DNA of 64,000 nucleotides, from NCBI RefSeq assembly GCF_026340305.1, contig NZ_JAPEPI010000002.1:1798001-1862000 (forward strand), read 5' to 3'. The position numbers and the translations under genes are program-made. This document shows positions 57,406 to 64,000 of this stretch, in pieces (positions within the stretch are counted from its first letter, which is position 1; each line of letters opens with the position of its first letter). The notes beneath the pieces are model-generated. The model searched no databases. It had not been told where the DNA came from and saw only the letters and a list, made by a program, of their open reading frames with translations. Source of the stretch: Streptomyces sp. NBC_01381. GTDB lineage: Bacteria > Actinomycetota > Actinomycetes > Streptomycetales > Streptomycetaceae.

Positions 57406-59107
57406 TCGAGGGCCGGGCCCTCGGCTTGCGCGACCCGTCGTCGGACTGTGCGCGTACGGCGTCGCGCAGGGCCGCCTTGTGTTCCGGCTCGCTCGCCTCG
57501 AACTGGTCGAGGGGGCTTGCCAGTTCCCATTGGGTCTCGAACTCGCTCCGGCTGTCTCCGTAATACCTGCTGTCCTTGTGGAATTCCATCTCGAAAACAT
57601 TGAGCTTGCGTCGGGTCCTGCGCTCCGGATTCGAGGTGATGTACGGCTCGAAGAACCCCATGTCCGTGGTGAGCAGGGTCGATCCGGGAAGGTCCATGTG
57701 CGTCAATCGCAGCTCGATTCCGTATCCGTACTCTTCCCGCAGTGCGCGATAGGCCTCGATCACGGGAAGAAAGGTCTTGCTGTAGTAGTCGCTCGCGGCC
57801 ACGATGTCCACGATGTTGTGGGAGTTGGGGCGCTCCGCCGTCGCGTCGTGCTTGGTGAACTGGGCGCTGGCATTCCAGGGACTGCTGATGATCGCGTAGA
57901 AATAGCTGCCCCGGCGCAGGGCGTTGATGATGTCGGGACGGAAGAGCGCCAGGTCCGACAGATAGAAGGACGCGCCCGCGTGCGCGATCAGCCTGATCAT
58001 GTTCTTCTCCCGCTGGAGCGCCCAGCGCTTGGCGTCGTTGCGGGCCTCGTTCTCCTGAGGTGTGTAAGTGTGCTCGATGAGATACGGAAGCTGGTCGGGC
58101 GGAGTCGTGATCACCCGCATGTCGGCGAGCGCCGTGCGCAGTTCACGTGTCTGGGAGTGTGCCCGGCCCAGAGTGTCCGCGGCCCTGGCCGTGGCCGCTT
58201 CGAGCACCGCCATGGCCTGCTGCCGGCGCGCTGTGCCGAGCTCCGTTCCTTCGGCCGACTCGAACTCGGCTGCGGCAAGGGCTGCTTGGGCGACCAGCGT
58301 CTGCGGATGATCGGGGCCGAGGAACGCGGACGCGCGCAAGTGGGCGATCTCCAGGTCTCCGAGCTCCTGCTCGCCGCCGCGCTCGTCGTCCTGCCCCGCC
58401 CTTGCCTCCTGGAACCTGGCTGCCGCCAGTGCCGCCCTGGCCCCTATGGCCTTGGGATGGCTCTCGCCCTTGAGGTCGGTGAACTGGTCCACGGCTTCCG
58501 CGAACTGCTCCAGTGCGTCAGAGAGTTCGGCCATGTCGTGGCGGAACGTGGCCACTTCGACGCGCACCCACTCGGCGGTGAGGAGCGTCTCCGGGTCGCT
58601 GCTCCAGTGCCTCCCCAGTACGGTGACCGCCTCCTGCGCCCAGGACCAGGCGTCCTCCAGATGGCCGGCCCGCAGGTCCACCGCGCTCAGGTTGGCGAGA
58701 ATCTTGGCGAGCACGGGAGACGTCGTGCACTGGGCCCGATCGCGGGCGCGGTTGAGGGCCATGAGGGCGCGGTCGAGATCGTCGTGCTCCGCGAGCAGTG
58801 AGCCGAGTTCGTTCCAGGTGTCGGGCGTGAACAACGACCGGTCCGCCTCGGAGAGCTCCATGTGTTGCAGAGTCACATCGGCTACCTCGATGGAGAGTTC
58901 CCGCATGCCGAGCGCCAGGAGGAGCCGCGCGAGGTGGATGCGCCGTCCGGTGATGCCCCTGCGTGGCGGGTGGGACAGTTCACGGTTCTTGAGGCGCTCG
59001 ACGTAGTCGGTGAGGGTCTCCTCGATGTCCGGCCGCGCGGTGCCGTTCGTCAGGAGGGCGTCCTCCGCGGCCGTTATCGCCTCGGCGAGATGCGTCATCG
59101 TCGTCAT
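57377..59107 (-). CDS. TPR protein with C-terminal PLD-like domain, unknown function
   Basis: The 576-residue soluble protein has kinesin-light-chain-type TPR helices from about 55 to 330 (ESHPKAIGARAALAAA, GPDHPQTLVAQAALAAA, GRAHSQTRELRTALA). A C-terminal alpha/beta domain (about 365-535) follows with YFYAIISSPWNAS, IELRLTHMDLPGSTLL and FFEPYIT; this resembles PLD-fold sensor domains but has no HKD motif. ATG 59107 follows AGGAGG. It lies 34 nt downstream of the trypsin-like gene, in the same direction, and probably forms a unit with it. Confidence 0.7.
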   Translation of the reverse strand: MTTMTHLAEAITAAEDALLTNGTARPDIEETLTDYVERLKNRELSHPPRRGITGRRIHLARLLLALGMRELSIEVADVTLQHMELSEADRSLFTPDTWNELGSLLAEHDDLDRALMALNRARDRAQCTTSPVLAKILANLSAVDLRAGHLEDAWSWAQEAVTVLGRHWSSDPETLLTAEWVRVEVATFRHDMAELSDALEQFAEAVDQFTDLKGESHPKAIGARAALAAARFQEARAGQDDERGGEQELGDLEIAHLRASAFLGPDHPQTLVAQAALAAAEFESAEGTELGTARRQQAMAVLEAATARAADTLGRAHSQTRELRTALADMRVITTPPDQLPYLIEHTYTPQENEARNDAKRWALQREKNMIRLIAHAGASFYLSDLALFRPDIINALRRGSYFYAIISSPWNASAQFTKHDATAERPNSHNIVDIVAASDYYSKTFLPVIEAYRALREEYGYGIELRLTHMDLPGSTLLTTDMGFFEPYITSNPERRTRRKLNVFEMEFHKDSRYYGDSRSEFETQWELASPLDQFEASEPEHKAALRDAVRAQSDDGSRKPRARPSIREDGERRP

Positions 59108-59141
59108 GTCCCCTCCTGGAGACGGGCGGGCCCGCATGCCT

Positions 59142-59900
59142 TCACGGCCGGTGCCAGCGCAGGTTCACGTAGTCGGCCACGCCGGCCCTCTCCAGTGCGG
59201 ACGGCACCGTGTTGTCCTTGCGGGCCTTGGCCTCCGTCTGCGGGTCCTGGATGACCGTGTAGACACGTCCGGGATCGGACGGCTCGTGCCCGGCCCGCCG
59301 GTGCTGGAAATCGAGTTCCCTGAACCTCAGCACCGCCTCCTCTATGGTCCCGGCGAAGAGGGTTTCCTGCGGAGCGTCCGTGTCGGCGGGCCGACCGACG
59401 AGGAGGCCGATGACGGCGGTGGAGCGGCCGGACTCGTCGCGGTCGACAGGGCTGCCGTAGAACTTGTGCACCTCGTCGCACGTACCGTCATGCCACAGGC
59501 GGTGCGAGCTGGCGGTCTGACCGTCTGTCCTTTGGTAGATGACCGATACGTGACTCACGGTTCCCTTCAGCGCGACGCAGTTGTCGGACGGCCGGTGGGC
59601 GGCGGCCCAGGGTTCGTTCTTCTGCGCGAAGCCGAACGTGATGTGGGGGAGCGGCACGCGCTCGCCCTTCGGAAAGACGATCTTCAGGAGAGCCATGTCG
59701 GTGAGGAGGTCGAAATCCTCGACCTCTCCCTCCAGTTCCCTGCCGTCCGCGAGGCAGAGGGTCACCGGCTGTTTGCATTCTTCCTTGTTGCCTCCGAGGC
59801 AGTGTGCGGCGGTGAGGGCGTAGTACCTGGTGAGGCGTACGCCGGGGCATAAGTGATCGTTGCTTCGGTGTATCTGGATCAAGTGCTTCTGCTGCGTCAT
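59142..59900 (-). CDS. Trypsin-like protein with substituted catalytic serine
   Basis: The 252-residue protein has the chymotrypsin fold. His33 (LTAAHC) and Asp68 (TDMALLKI) are in place, with a Cys18-Cys34 pair around His. In the serine loop, GDSGSP is replaced by KFYGSP, so Tyr148 stands where the nucleophile should be. It has no signal peptide and is probably cytosolic, as trypsin-like effector domains of conflict systems are. ATG 59900 follows GGGGGAC. It is either an inactive binding module or uses a neighbouring Ser (150). Confidence 0.7.
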   Translation of the reverse strand: MTQQKHLIQIHRSNDHLCPGVRLTRYYALTAAHCLGGNKEECKQPVTLCLADGRELEGEVEDFDLLTDMALLKIVFPKGERVPLPHITFGFAQKNEPWAAAHRPSDNCVALKGTVSHVSVIYQRTDGQTASSHRLWHDGTCDEVHKFYGSPVDRDESGRSTAVIGLLVGRPADTDAPQETLFAGTIEEAVLRFRELDFQHRRAGHEPSDPGRVYTVIQDPQTEAKARKDNTVPSALERAGVADYVNLRWHRP

Positions 59901-60045
59901 GGGTTCGTCCCCCGTCCGATCCCAGAAGCGTGCGGCGCCTTTGCCGGTGGAAAATGCAATGGTAGCCAGGATCGGATCCGGGCCGGGAGTGGCCGAGCAA
60001 GATTCCTTGTCGGAAACCGGCTTGAGGAGATCCTTCCGAATTCCT

Positions 60046-60579
60046 TCACCGGAAAGGGCGCCATTTCCATGGCGCATTCCGCCGCTCCCGCTCCCCGTGC
60101 ACCTCCGTGCGCAGGGTGCTCAGGAACTGCCGGTCGGCTTCTTCCGATTCCTTGACGCGATCGGTGAACTTCCGCCACAGCGGGTCCGCCCGGCTGGCCC
60201 GCGGATTGGTCCCTTCCTGGGCGTCCCAGGCCTCAAGGGCCGACTTCCACGCATGCATCGCCTTGAAGTGCTTCCAGTGGGCGTCGAGGACGGGCTTCGT
60301 CGCGTAGATCTCGAGACGGGCCGCGAGGGCATGGGTACCGGCCATGGCCGCGCGGGCGTCGACCGGCAACTCTCCTGTCGCGCTGAGTTCCGTGCGCAGA
60401 TCGCCGATCTGATGGACGACGATCATGGCCTCCTCGTAGACCTCCATGCACCGTGTCCAGACACGGTTTTCACGCTCTCTTTTGTTCGTCGCGTGCTGGG
60501 TGAGCCACGCCCCCGAGAAGGAGGCGACGGCGCCCAGGCTCATTCCGATGATCGCCGCAGTGGCCGGATTGAGTGTCAC
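60046..60579 (-). CDS. Small membrane-anchored protein, unknown function
   Basis: The 177-residue protein starts at GTG 60579 with one hydrophobic helix (about 6-28, AAIIGMSLGAVASFSGAWL). A charged helical cytoplasmic domain follows, with VYEEAMIVVHQIGDL and HWKHFKAMHAWKSALEAWD. This layout recurs in actinomycete small membrane proteins of unknown role. It lies 145 nt upstream of the trypsin-like gene in the same direction. GTG was chosen because the helix begins there; the upstream sequence overlaps the divergent gene. Confidence 0.6.
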   Translation of the reverse strand: MTLNPATAAIIGMSLGAVASFSGAWLTQHATNKRERENRVWTRCMEVYEEAMIVVHQIGDLRTELSATGELPVDARAAMAGTHALAARLEIYATKPVLDAHWKHFKAMHAWKSALEAWDAQEGTNPRASRADPLWRKFTDRVKESEEADRQFLSTLRTEVHGERERRNAPWKWRPFR

Positions 60580-60670
60580 TCCGTCATCATGGCCGCCGGA
60601 AGCGGGCCCGGGCAGTCGTCGTCGTACGGCAATGTCCCCTGGCCGGAGCCGAGTTGGAAGGGCGTATCGC

Positions 60671-61516
60671 ATGGCCGACCATGACCTCACGGGGTTCACC
60701 CGGGGTCTCTTCACGCACGAGGGCACCACCCGCAGGGTTCTGCGGCGCGGGGAAGGGCCCGCCGTCATCGTGATGGCGGAGATACCCGGCATCACGCCCA
60801 AGGTCCTCGCGTTCGCCGAGCAGGTGGCCGCCATCGGTTGCACGGCGGTGCTCCCCGTGCTGTTCGGGAAACCCGGGTTCGACCCCGACCCCAAGACCCA
60901 CGGGCAGCTGAAGGCAGGGCTCTACGCGGCGTCGACCACCCTGAAGGTCTGTGTGAGCCGGGAGTTCACCCTGCTCGCCACCGGCCGCAGCTCACGCGTG
61001 GTCGCCTGGCTGCGCGCCCTCGCCGCACACGAGCACGAGCGGTGCGGCGGCCCCGGGGTCGGCGCCGTCGGCATGTGCCTCACCGGCGGCTTCGCCCTGG
61101 CGATGGCCACCGACGAGCGGCTGCTCGCCCCGGTCCTCTCGCAGCCCTCGCTGCCGCTCGCGGTCAACTCCCGCCGTGCCTGCGGCATCGACATCTCCGC
61201 CGATGAGCTCGCCGTGGTGAAGGGCCGCTGCGAGCGGGACGGGCTCCGGGTGCTCGGGATGCGCTTCCGCGGCGACCGGCTGGTTCCGGGCGACCGTTTC
61301 GCCTTCCTGCGCGAGCAGCTCGGCGACGCGTTCACCGCCGTCGAGCTCGACGACGGCGACGCCGACCCCGATGCCGTCCTGCCGCCGCACTCCGTCCTGA
61401 CCGAGCACCTCATCGACGAGCCGGGCCAGCCGACCCGGGCCGCGCTCGACGAGGTCCTCGACCTCTTCCGTACGCGACTGCTCACGGGCACGGACACGGG
61501 CACCCCGGCTGCCTGA
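60671..61516 (+). CDS. Dienelactone hydrolase family protein
   Basis: The 281-residue alpha/beta hydrolase has the nucleophile elbow GMCLTGGFALAMA with Cys as nucleophile, as in dienelactone hydrolases. The catalytic Asp and His are likely in LRVLGMRFRGDRLVPGDRF and PPHSVLTEHL. Natural substrates are cyclic lactones or related esters. GGAAGG nine nt before ATG 60671 is the ribosome binding site. It is convergent with the AraC gene (5 nt apart). Confidence 0.85.
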   Translation: MADHDLTGFTRGLFTHEGTTRRVLRRGEGPAVIVMAEIPGITPKVLAFAEQVAAIGCTAVLPVLFGKPGFDPDPKTHGQLKAGLYAASTTLKVCVSREFTLLATGRSSRVVAWLRALAAHEHERCGGPGVGAVGMCLTGGFALAMATDERLLAPVLSQPSLPLAVNSRRACGIDISADELAVVKGRCERDGLRVLGMRFRGDRLVPGDRFAFLREQLGDAFTAVELDDGDADPDAVLPPHSVLTEHLIDEPGQPTRAALDEVLDLFRTRLLTGTDTGTPAA

Positions 61517-61521
61517 CCGCC

Positions 61522-62547
61522 TCAGACGCCCGCGACCTCTCCGCGCCGCACCGCCCGCGGCGTCGCCCCCCACCAGCGGCGGCAGCAGCGGTTGAGGGCC
61601 GACTGTTCGGAGAGGCCGAGGAGCAGGGCGATCTGGCCCAGCGGGAGGTCGGTTGTCGTGAGATAGCGGCGGGCGGCGCCGCGGCGTTCCGTGTCGATGA
61701 TCCCGGCGAACGTCGTGCCCTCGTCGCGCAGCCGCCGCTGCAGGGTCCGGGGGTGGACCTTGAGGAGGCGGGCGACGGTGTCGATCTCGGGCGGCGCGGT
61801 GCCCAGCGAGCGCGCGACGACGGCGCGGACACGGCCGACCACGTCCGTGCGCTCCCTGAGCGACTGCTCGTCCAGGTAGGCGAGCGCGAGGCGGCGCAGC
61901 TCGGCGTTGGAGCCGCCGAGCGACCGGTTGGCCAGGCTCAGCGGGACACGGAGCAGCGCCGCAGGGCGGTTCCCCTTCACGGGTACGCCGAAGAAGTCCT
62001 CGTACGTGGAGAGGGGAGCCAGGAGGGGGTGCGGCAGCTCTACGGAGCCGAGCCCGTAAGGGTGGCCCACGAGAAAGCCGATCGCCCGGTGCATGAAACC
62101 GAGGGAGAGGTCGATGCCCTGGGGCGGCGCCTCCACGCCCTGGAGAACGCCGTCGCGCACGCCGTACCGCAGCGCGGCCACCCCCGGAGTGCCGTACGGA
62201 TCGGGCTCCAGGCTGAGGCTCAGCGAGCGTGCGTGCACGAAGAGGTAGCGCGTCGTGCACTCCAGGGCGTCCCCGAGGGTCGCGGAGTTCTGGATGGCGA
62301 GGGCGAGGGCGCCGAGCATGCCCAGGTCCTGCCGGGCGGCGATCCGCAGGCCCAGATCCGGGCAGCCGAGATCGGCGGCGGCCAGCTCGAGTACCGTGGC
62401 CATCGCCTCTTCGGGGACGAGTAGATCGTCCGTGTCGAGCGCGGCGGTCGGGCAGCCCGCCTGCCGGGCATAGGCCTCGGCGTCACCGCCCAGCTCCGCC
62501 ACCGTGGCACGGAAGCCGCGCAGCCCCGCCGATCTGATCACGGACAT
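61522..62547 (-). CDS. AraC-family regulator, OruR/ArgR-like sensor domain
   Basis: The 341-residue regulator has the N-terminal Arabinose_bd domain typical of AraC proteins that control lipid, alkane or aromatic breakdown (LGLRIAARQDLGMLGALALAIQNSATLGDAL). The C-terminal HTH is at about 240-335 (VARLLKVHPRTLQRRLRDEG and IALLLGLSEQSALNRCCRRWWG). It is divergent from a Baeyer-Villiger monooxygenase gene 70 nt away, its probable target. ATG 62547 lies seven nt after the promoter -10 box. Confidence 0.9.
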   Translation of the reverse strand: MSVIRSAGLRGFRATVAELGGDAEAYARQAGCPTAALDTDDLLVPEEAMATVLELAAADLGCPDLGLRIAARQDLGMLGALALAIQNSATLGDALECTTRYLFVHARSLSLSLEPDPYGTPGVAALRYGVRDGVLQGVEAPPQGIDLSLGFMHRAIGFLVGHPYGLGSVELPHPLLAPLSTYEDFFGVPVKGNRPAALLRVPLSLANRSLGGSNAELRRLALAYLDEQSLRERTDVVGRVRAVVARSLGTAPPEIDTVARLLKVHPRTLQRRLRDEGTTFAGIIDTERRGAARRYLTTTDLPLGQIALLLGLSEQSALNRCCRRWWGATPRAVRRGEVAGV

Positions 62548-62554
62548 GTCGTAC

Positions 62555-62583
62555 AGGGTCAAAGATCTGTCGTCCCAGGTCAA
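62555..62583 (-). promoter_or_regulatory. Promoter of the AraC regulator gene
   Basis: On the minus strand TTGACC (62583-62578) and GACCCT (62560-62555) are 17 nt apart, and the start codon is seven nt further, giving a leaderless transcript. The divergent monooxygenase start is only 35 nt from the -35 box, so both promoters share this short region. Confidence 0.55.
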
Positions 62584-62617
62584 TTCCTGGCGGGTGTGCC
62601 TCCGGACACTGAGGACC

Positions 62618-64000
62618 ATGACGCAAAGCGCAGACTCCAGCTCCCCAGGCTCAAGCACCGTAGGCTCCGGGGCACCGGCCGAGCACATCGACGTCGTCAT
62701 CGTGGGCGCGGGTCTCTCCGGTGTCGGCGCCGCCTACCGGCTGCAGACCGAGTGCCCGGAGCGCTCGTACGCGATCATCGAGGCGCGGCAGTCCATGGGC
62801 GGGACGTGGGACCTGTTCCGCTATCCGGGCGTGCGCTCGGACTCCGACATGTTCACCCTGGGCTATGCCTTCAAGCCCTGGCGCGACTCGAAGGTGCTCG
62901 CCGACGGCGGGTCCATCCTGAGCTACATCAAGGAGACCGCCGCGGAGTTCGGCATCGACCGCCGGATCCGCTACGGCACCAAGGTCGTCGCCGCCGACTG
63001 GTCGAGCGAGACGGCACGCTGGACCGTGACGCTGGAGCGCACGGACGAGGACGGACACCGCACGGCCGAGGACGGCCACCGCACGCAGACCACCGTCACC
63101 TGCGATTTCCTTTACTCTTGCGCGGGCTATTACAACTACGACCAAGGGCACACCCCCGAGTTCGAGGGCGTCGACTCGTTCTCCGGCACGGTCGTGCACC
63201 CGCAGTTCTGGCCCGAGGACCTGGACCACACCGACAAGCGGGTCGTGGTCATCGGCAGCGGCGCCACCGCCGTCACGCTGGTGCCTGCGATGGCGCAGAG
63301 CGCCGCGCACGTCACCATGCTGCAGCGCTCCCCGACCTGGATCGGCTCGCTGCCCTCGCGGGACCGCCTTGCCGACGGCATCCGTGCCGTACTGCCCGCG
63401 GGCGCGGCCCACCGGGTCGTACGGACGAAGAACATCTTCTTCGCCATCGGCCTCTACCAGTTCTGCCGCCGCAGCCCGAAGGCGGCGCGGCGCGTGCTCA
63501 CCGGCCTCAACAAGCGCATCGTCAAGGACGACCGGCTGGTCGCCGACCATCTGACCCCGGCGTACGACCCGTGGGACCAGCGGCTGTGCGTGGTGCCCGA
63601 CGCCGATCTGTTCAAGGTCCTCAAGACGGGCGCGGCCGAGATCGTCACCGACCACATCGACCGCTTCGTGCCCGAGGGCATCCGCCTGAAGTCCGGCCGA
63701 GTCCTGGAGGCCGACGTCGTCGTGACGGCCACGGGACTCCAACTGCTCGCGTTCGGCGGCATCTCACCCAGTGTCGACGGCCAACCGGTCGAGCTGAAGC
63801 GCCAGTTCGTGTGGCGCGGCGCGATGCTGACGGGCGTACCGAACTTCGCGGTGTGCATCGGCTACACCAACGCATCCTGGACCCTGCGCGCCGATCTCAC
63901 GTCCCGTCTGGTGTGCAAGGTCCTCAACCACATGCGGGAGAACGACTACGCGGCGGTGGAGCCGACACCGACGGGCGCCCTGAACGAACGCCCGCTGCTC
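62618..64000 (+). CDS. Baeyer-Villiger flavin monooxygenase, EthA-like (3' end outside window)
   Basis: The visible 461 residues show the FAD motif VVIVGAGLSGVGAAYRL (about 26-42), the Baeyer-Villiger fingerprint FSGTVVHPQFWPE (F-x-G-x3-H-x3-W-P) and the NADPH motif VVVIGSGATAVTL. It inserts oxygen beside a carbonyl group or oxidises sulfur compounds, using NADPH, FAD and O2. EthA-type proteins are about 490-500 residues, so only a short end is missing. A small tandem duplication (EDGHRT twice) lies near residue 148. It is probably controlled by the divergent AraC protein. Confidence 0.92.
   Translation, partial: MTQSADSSSPGSSTVGSGAPAEHIDVVIVGAGLSGVGAAYRLQTECPERSYAIIEARQSMGGTWDLFRYPGVRSDSDMFTLGYAFKPWRDSKVLADGGSILSYIKETAAEFGIDRRIRYGTKVVAADWSSETARWTVTLERTDEDGHRTAEDGHRTQTTVTCDFLYSCAGYYNYDQGHTPEFEGVDSFSGTVVHPQFWPEDLDHTDKRVVVIGSGATAVTLVPAMAQSAAHVTMLQRSPTWIGSLPSRDRLADGIRAVLPAGAAHRVVRTKNIFFAIGLYQFCRRSPKAARRVLTGLNKRIVKDDRLVADHLTPAYDPWDQRLCVVPDADLFKVLKTGAAEIVTDHIDRFVPEGIRLKSGRVLEADVVVTATGLQLLAFGGISPSVDGQPVELKRQFVWRGAMLTGVPNFAVCIGYTNASWTLRADLTSRLVCKVLNHMRENDYAAVEPTPTGALNERPLL

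Noticed and set aside
59142..59900. Secreted trypsin-type protease
   Set aside because: There is no signal peptide and the catalytic Ser loop is altered, so it is described as a cytosolic trypsin-fold protein instead.
62651..63742. A 363-codon minus-strand frame over the monooxygenase
   Set aside because: The plus-strand Baeyer-Villiger enzyme has FAD, NADPH and fingerprint motifs in order and stays open to the window edge.
1..64000. tRNA, rRNA, integrase, transposase or attachment sites
   Set aside because: Read through both strands; no cloverleaf with CCA-proximal pattern, no DDE or tyrosine recombinase motifs and no long terminal repeats were found.

Overview
The window is chromosomal DNA of a Streptomyces-type actinomycete. 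GC content is very high, third codon positions are almost always G or C, and GTG and TTG starts are used beside ATG. Many genes have a TANNNT box 6-8 nt before the start codon and no ribosome binding site, a layout for leaderless mRNAs. The sulfur-assimilation gene order, the SAV2148-type HEPN protein, the SCO6745-type protein and the GAF-ANTAR regulator are typical of Streptomyces. No rRNA, tRNA, CRISPR array, insertion sequence or integrase was found.

Layout. 1-4 kb: the end of a copper amine oxidase, a HEPN protein, a DEDDh exonuclease and an APH-type kinase. 4.1-7.2 kb: a three-gene sugar ABC importer (two permeases and a binding lipoprotein, no ATPase). 7.3-13.4 kb: an OleD-like macrolide glycosyltransferase under a palindromic operator, a CDP-alcohol phosphatidyltransferase, a secreted subtilisin and three small metabolic genes. 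13.5-18.9 kb: a DsbA-fold protein, GNAT, a divergent MFS/ArsR pair, an SCO6745-type protein and a secreted trefoil-like protein. 18.9-28.6 kb: one long leftward sulfur operon. It starts with a 27-codon cysteine-containing leader ORF and runs through sulfite reductase, a zinc-ribbon protein, cysH, cysC, cysD and cysN, a sulfonate-type ABC importer and a CbiX chelatase. The encoded steps cover sulfate activation, reduction to sulfide, uptake of organic sulfur and making of the sirohaem that sulfite reductase needs.

28.6-41.8 kb: a decayed NACHT fragment, GNAT, a secreted metallopeptidase, a GAF-winged-helix regulator, an AidB-like dehydrogenase divergent from a YihY/BrkB membrane protein with fused promoters, an NmrA-like reductase divergent from an AraC regulator, and several small enzymes. 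41.9-51.7 kb: a LacZ-type beta-galactosidase, a flavin-binding split-barrel protein, two paralogous membrane-anchored proteins of unknown function, and a GAF-ANTAR / CheR-PAS / CheB signalling set. 51.8-55.9 kb: a Tat-exported family 8 polysaccharide lyase and a P450-ferredoxin pair behind a perfect palindrome.

56.1-60.6 kb is the least conventional stretch. A radical SAM enzyme with viperin-like sequence marks and a Nudix hydrolase converge on a TPR protein, a trypsin-like protein whose catalytic Ser position is Tyr, and a small membrane-anchored protein. This is the best candidate for an undescribed system, possibly a nucleotide-based or conflict system. 60.7-64 kb: a dienelactone hydrolase and an AraC regulator divergent from a Baeyer-Villiger monooxygenase that runs off the window.
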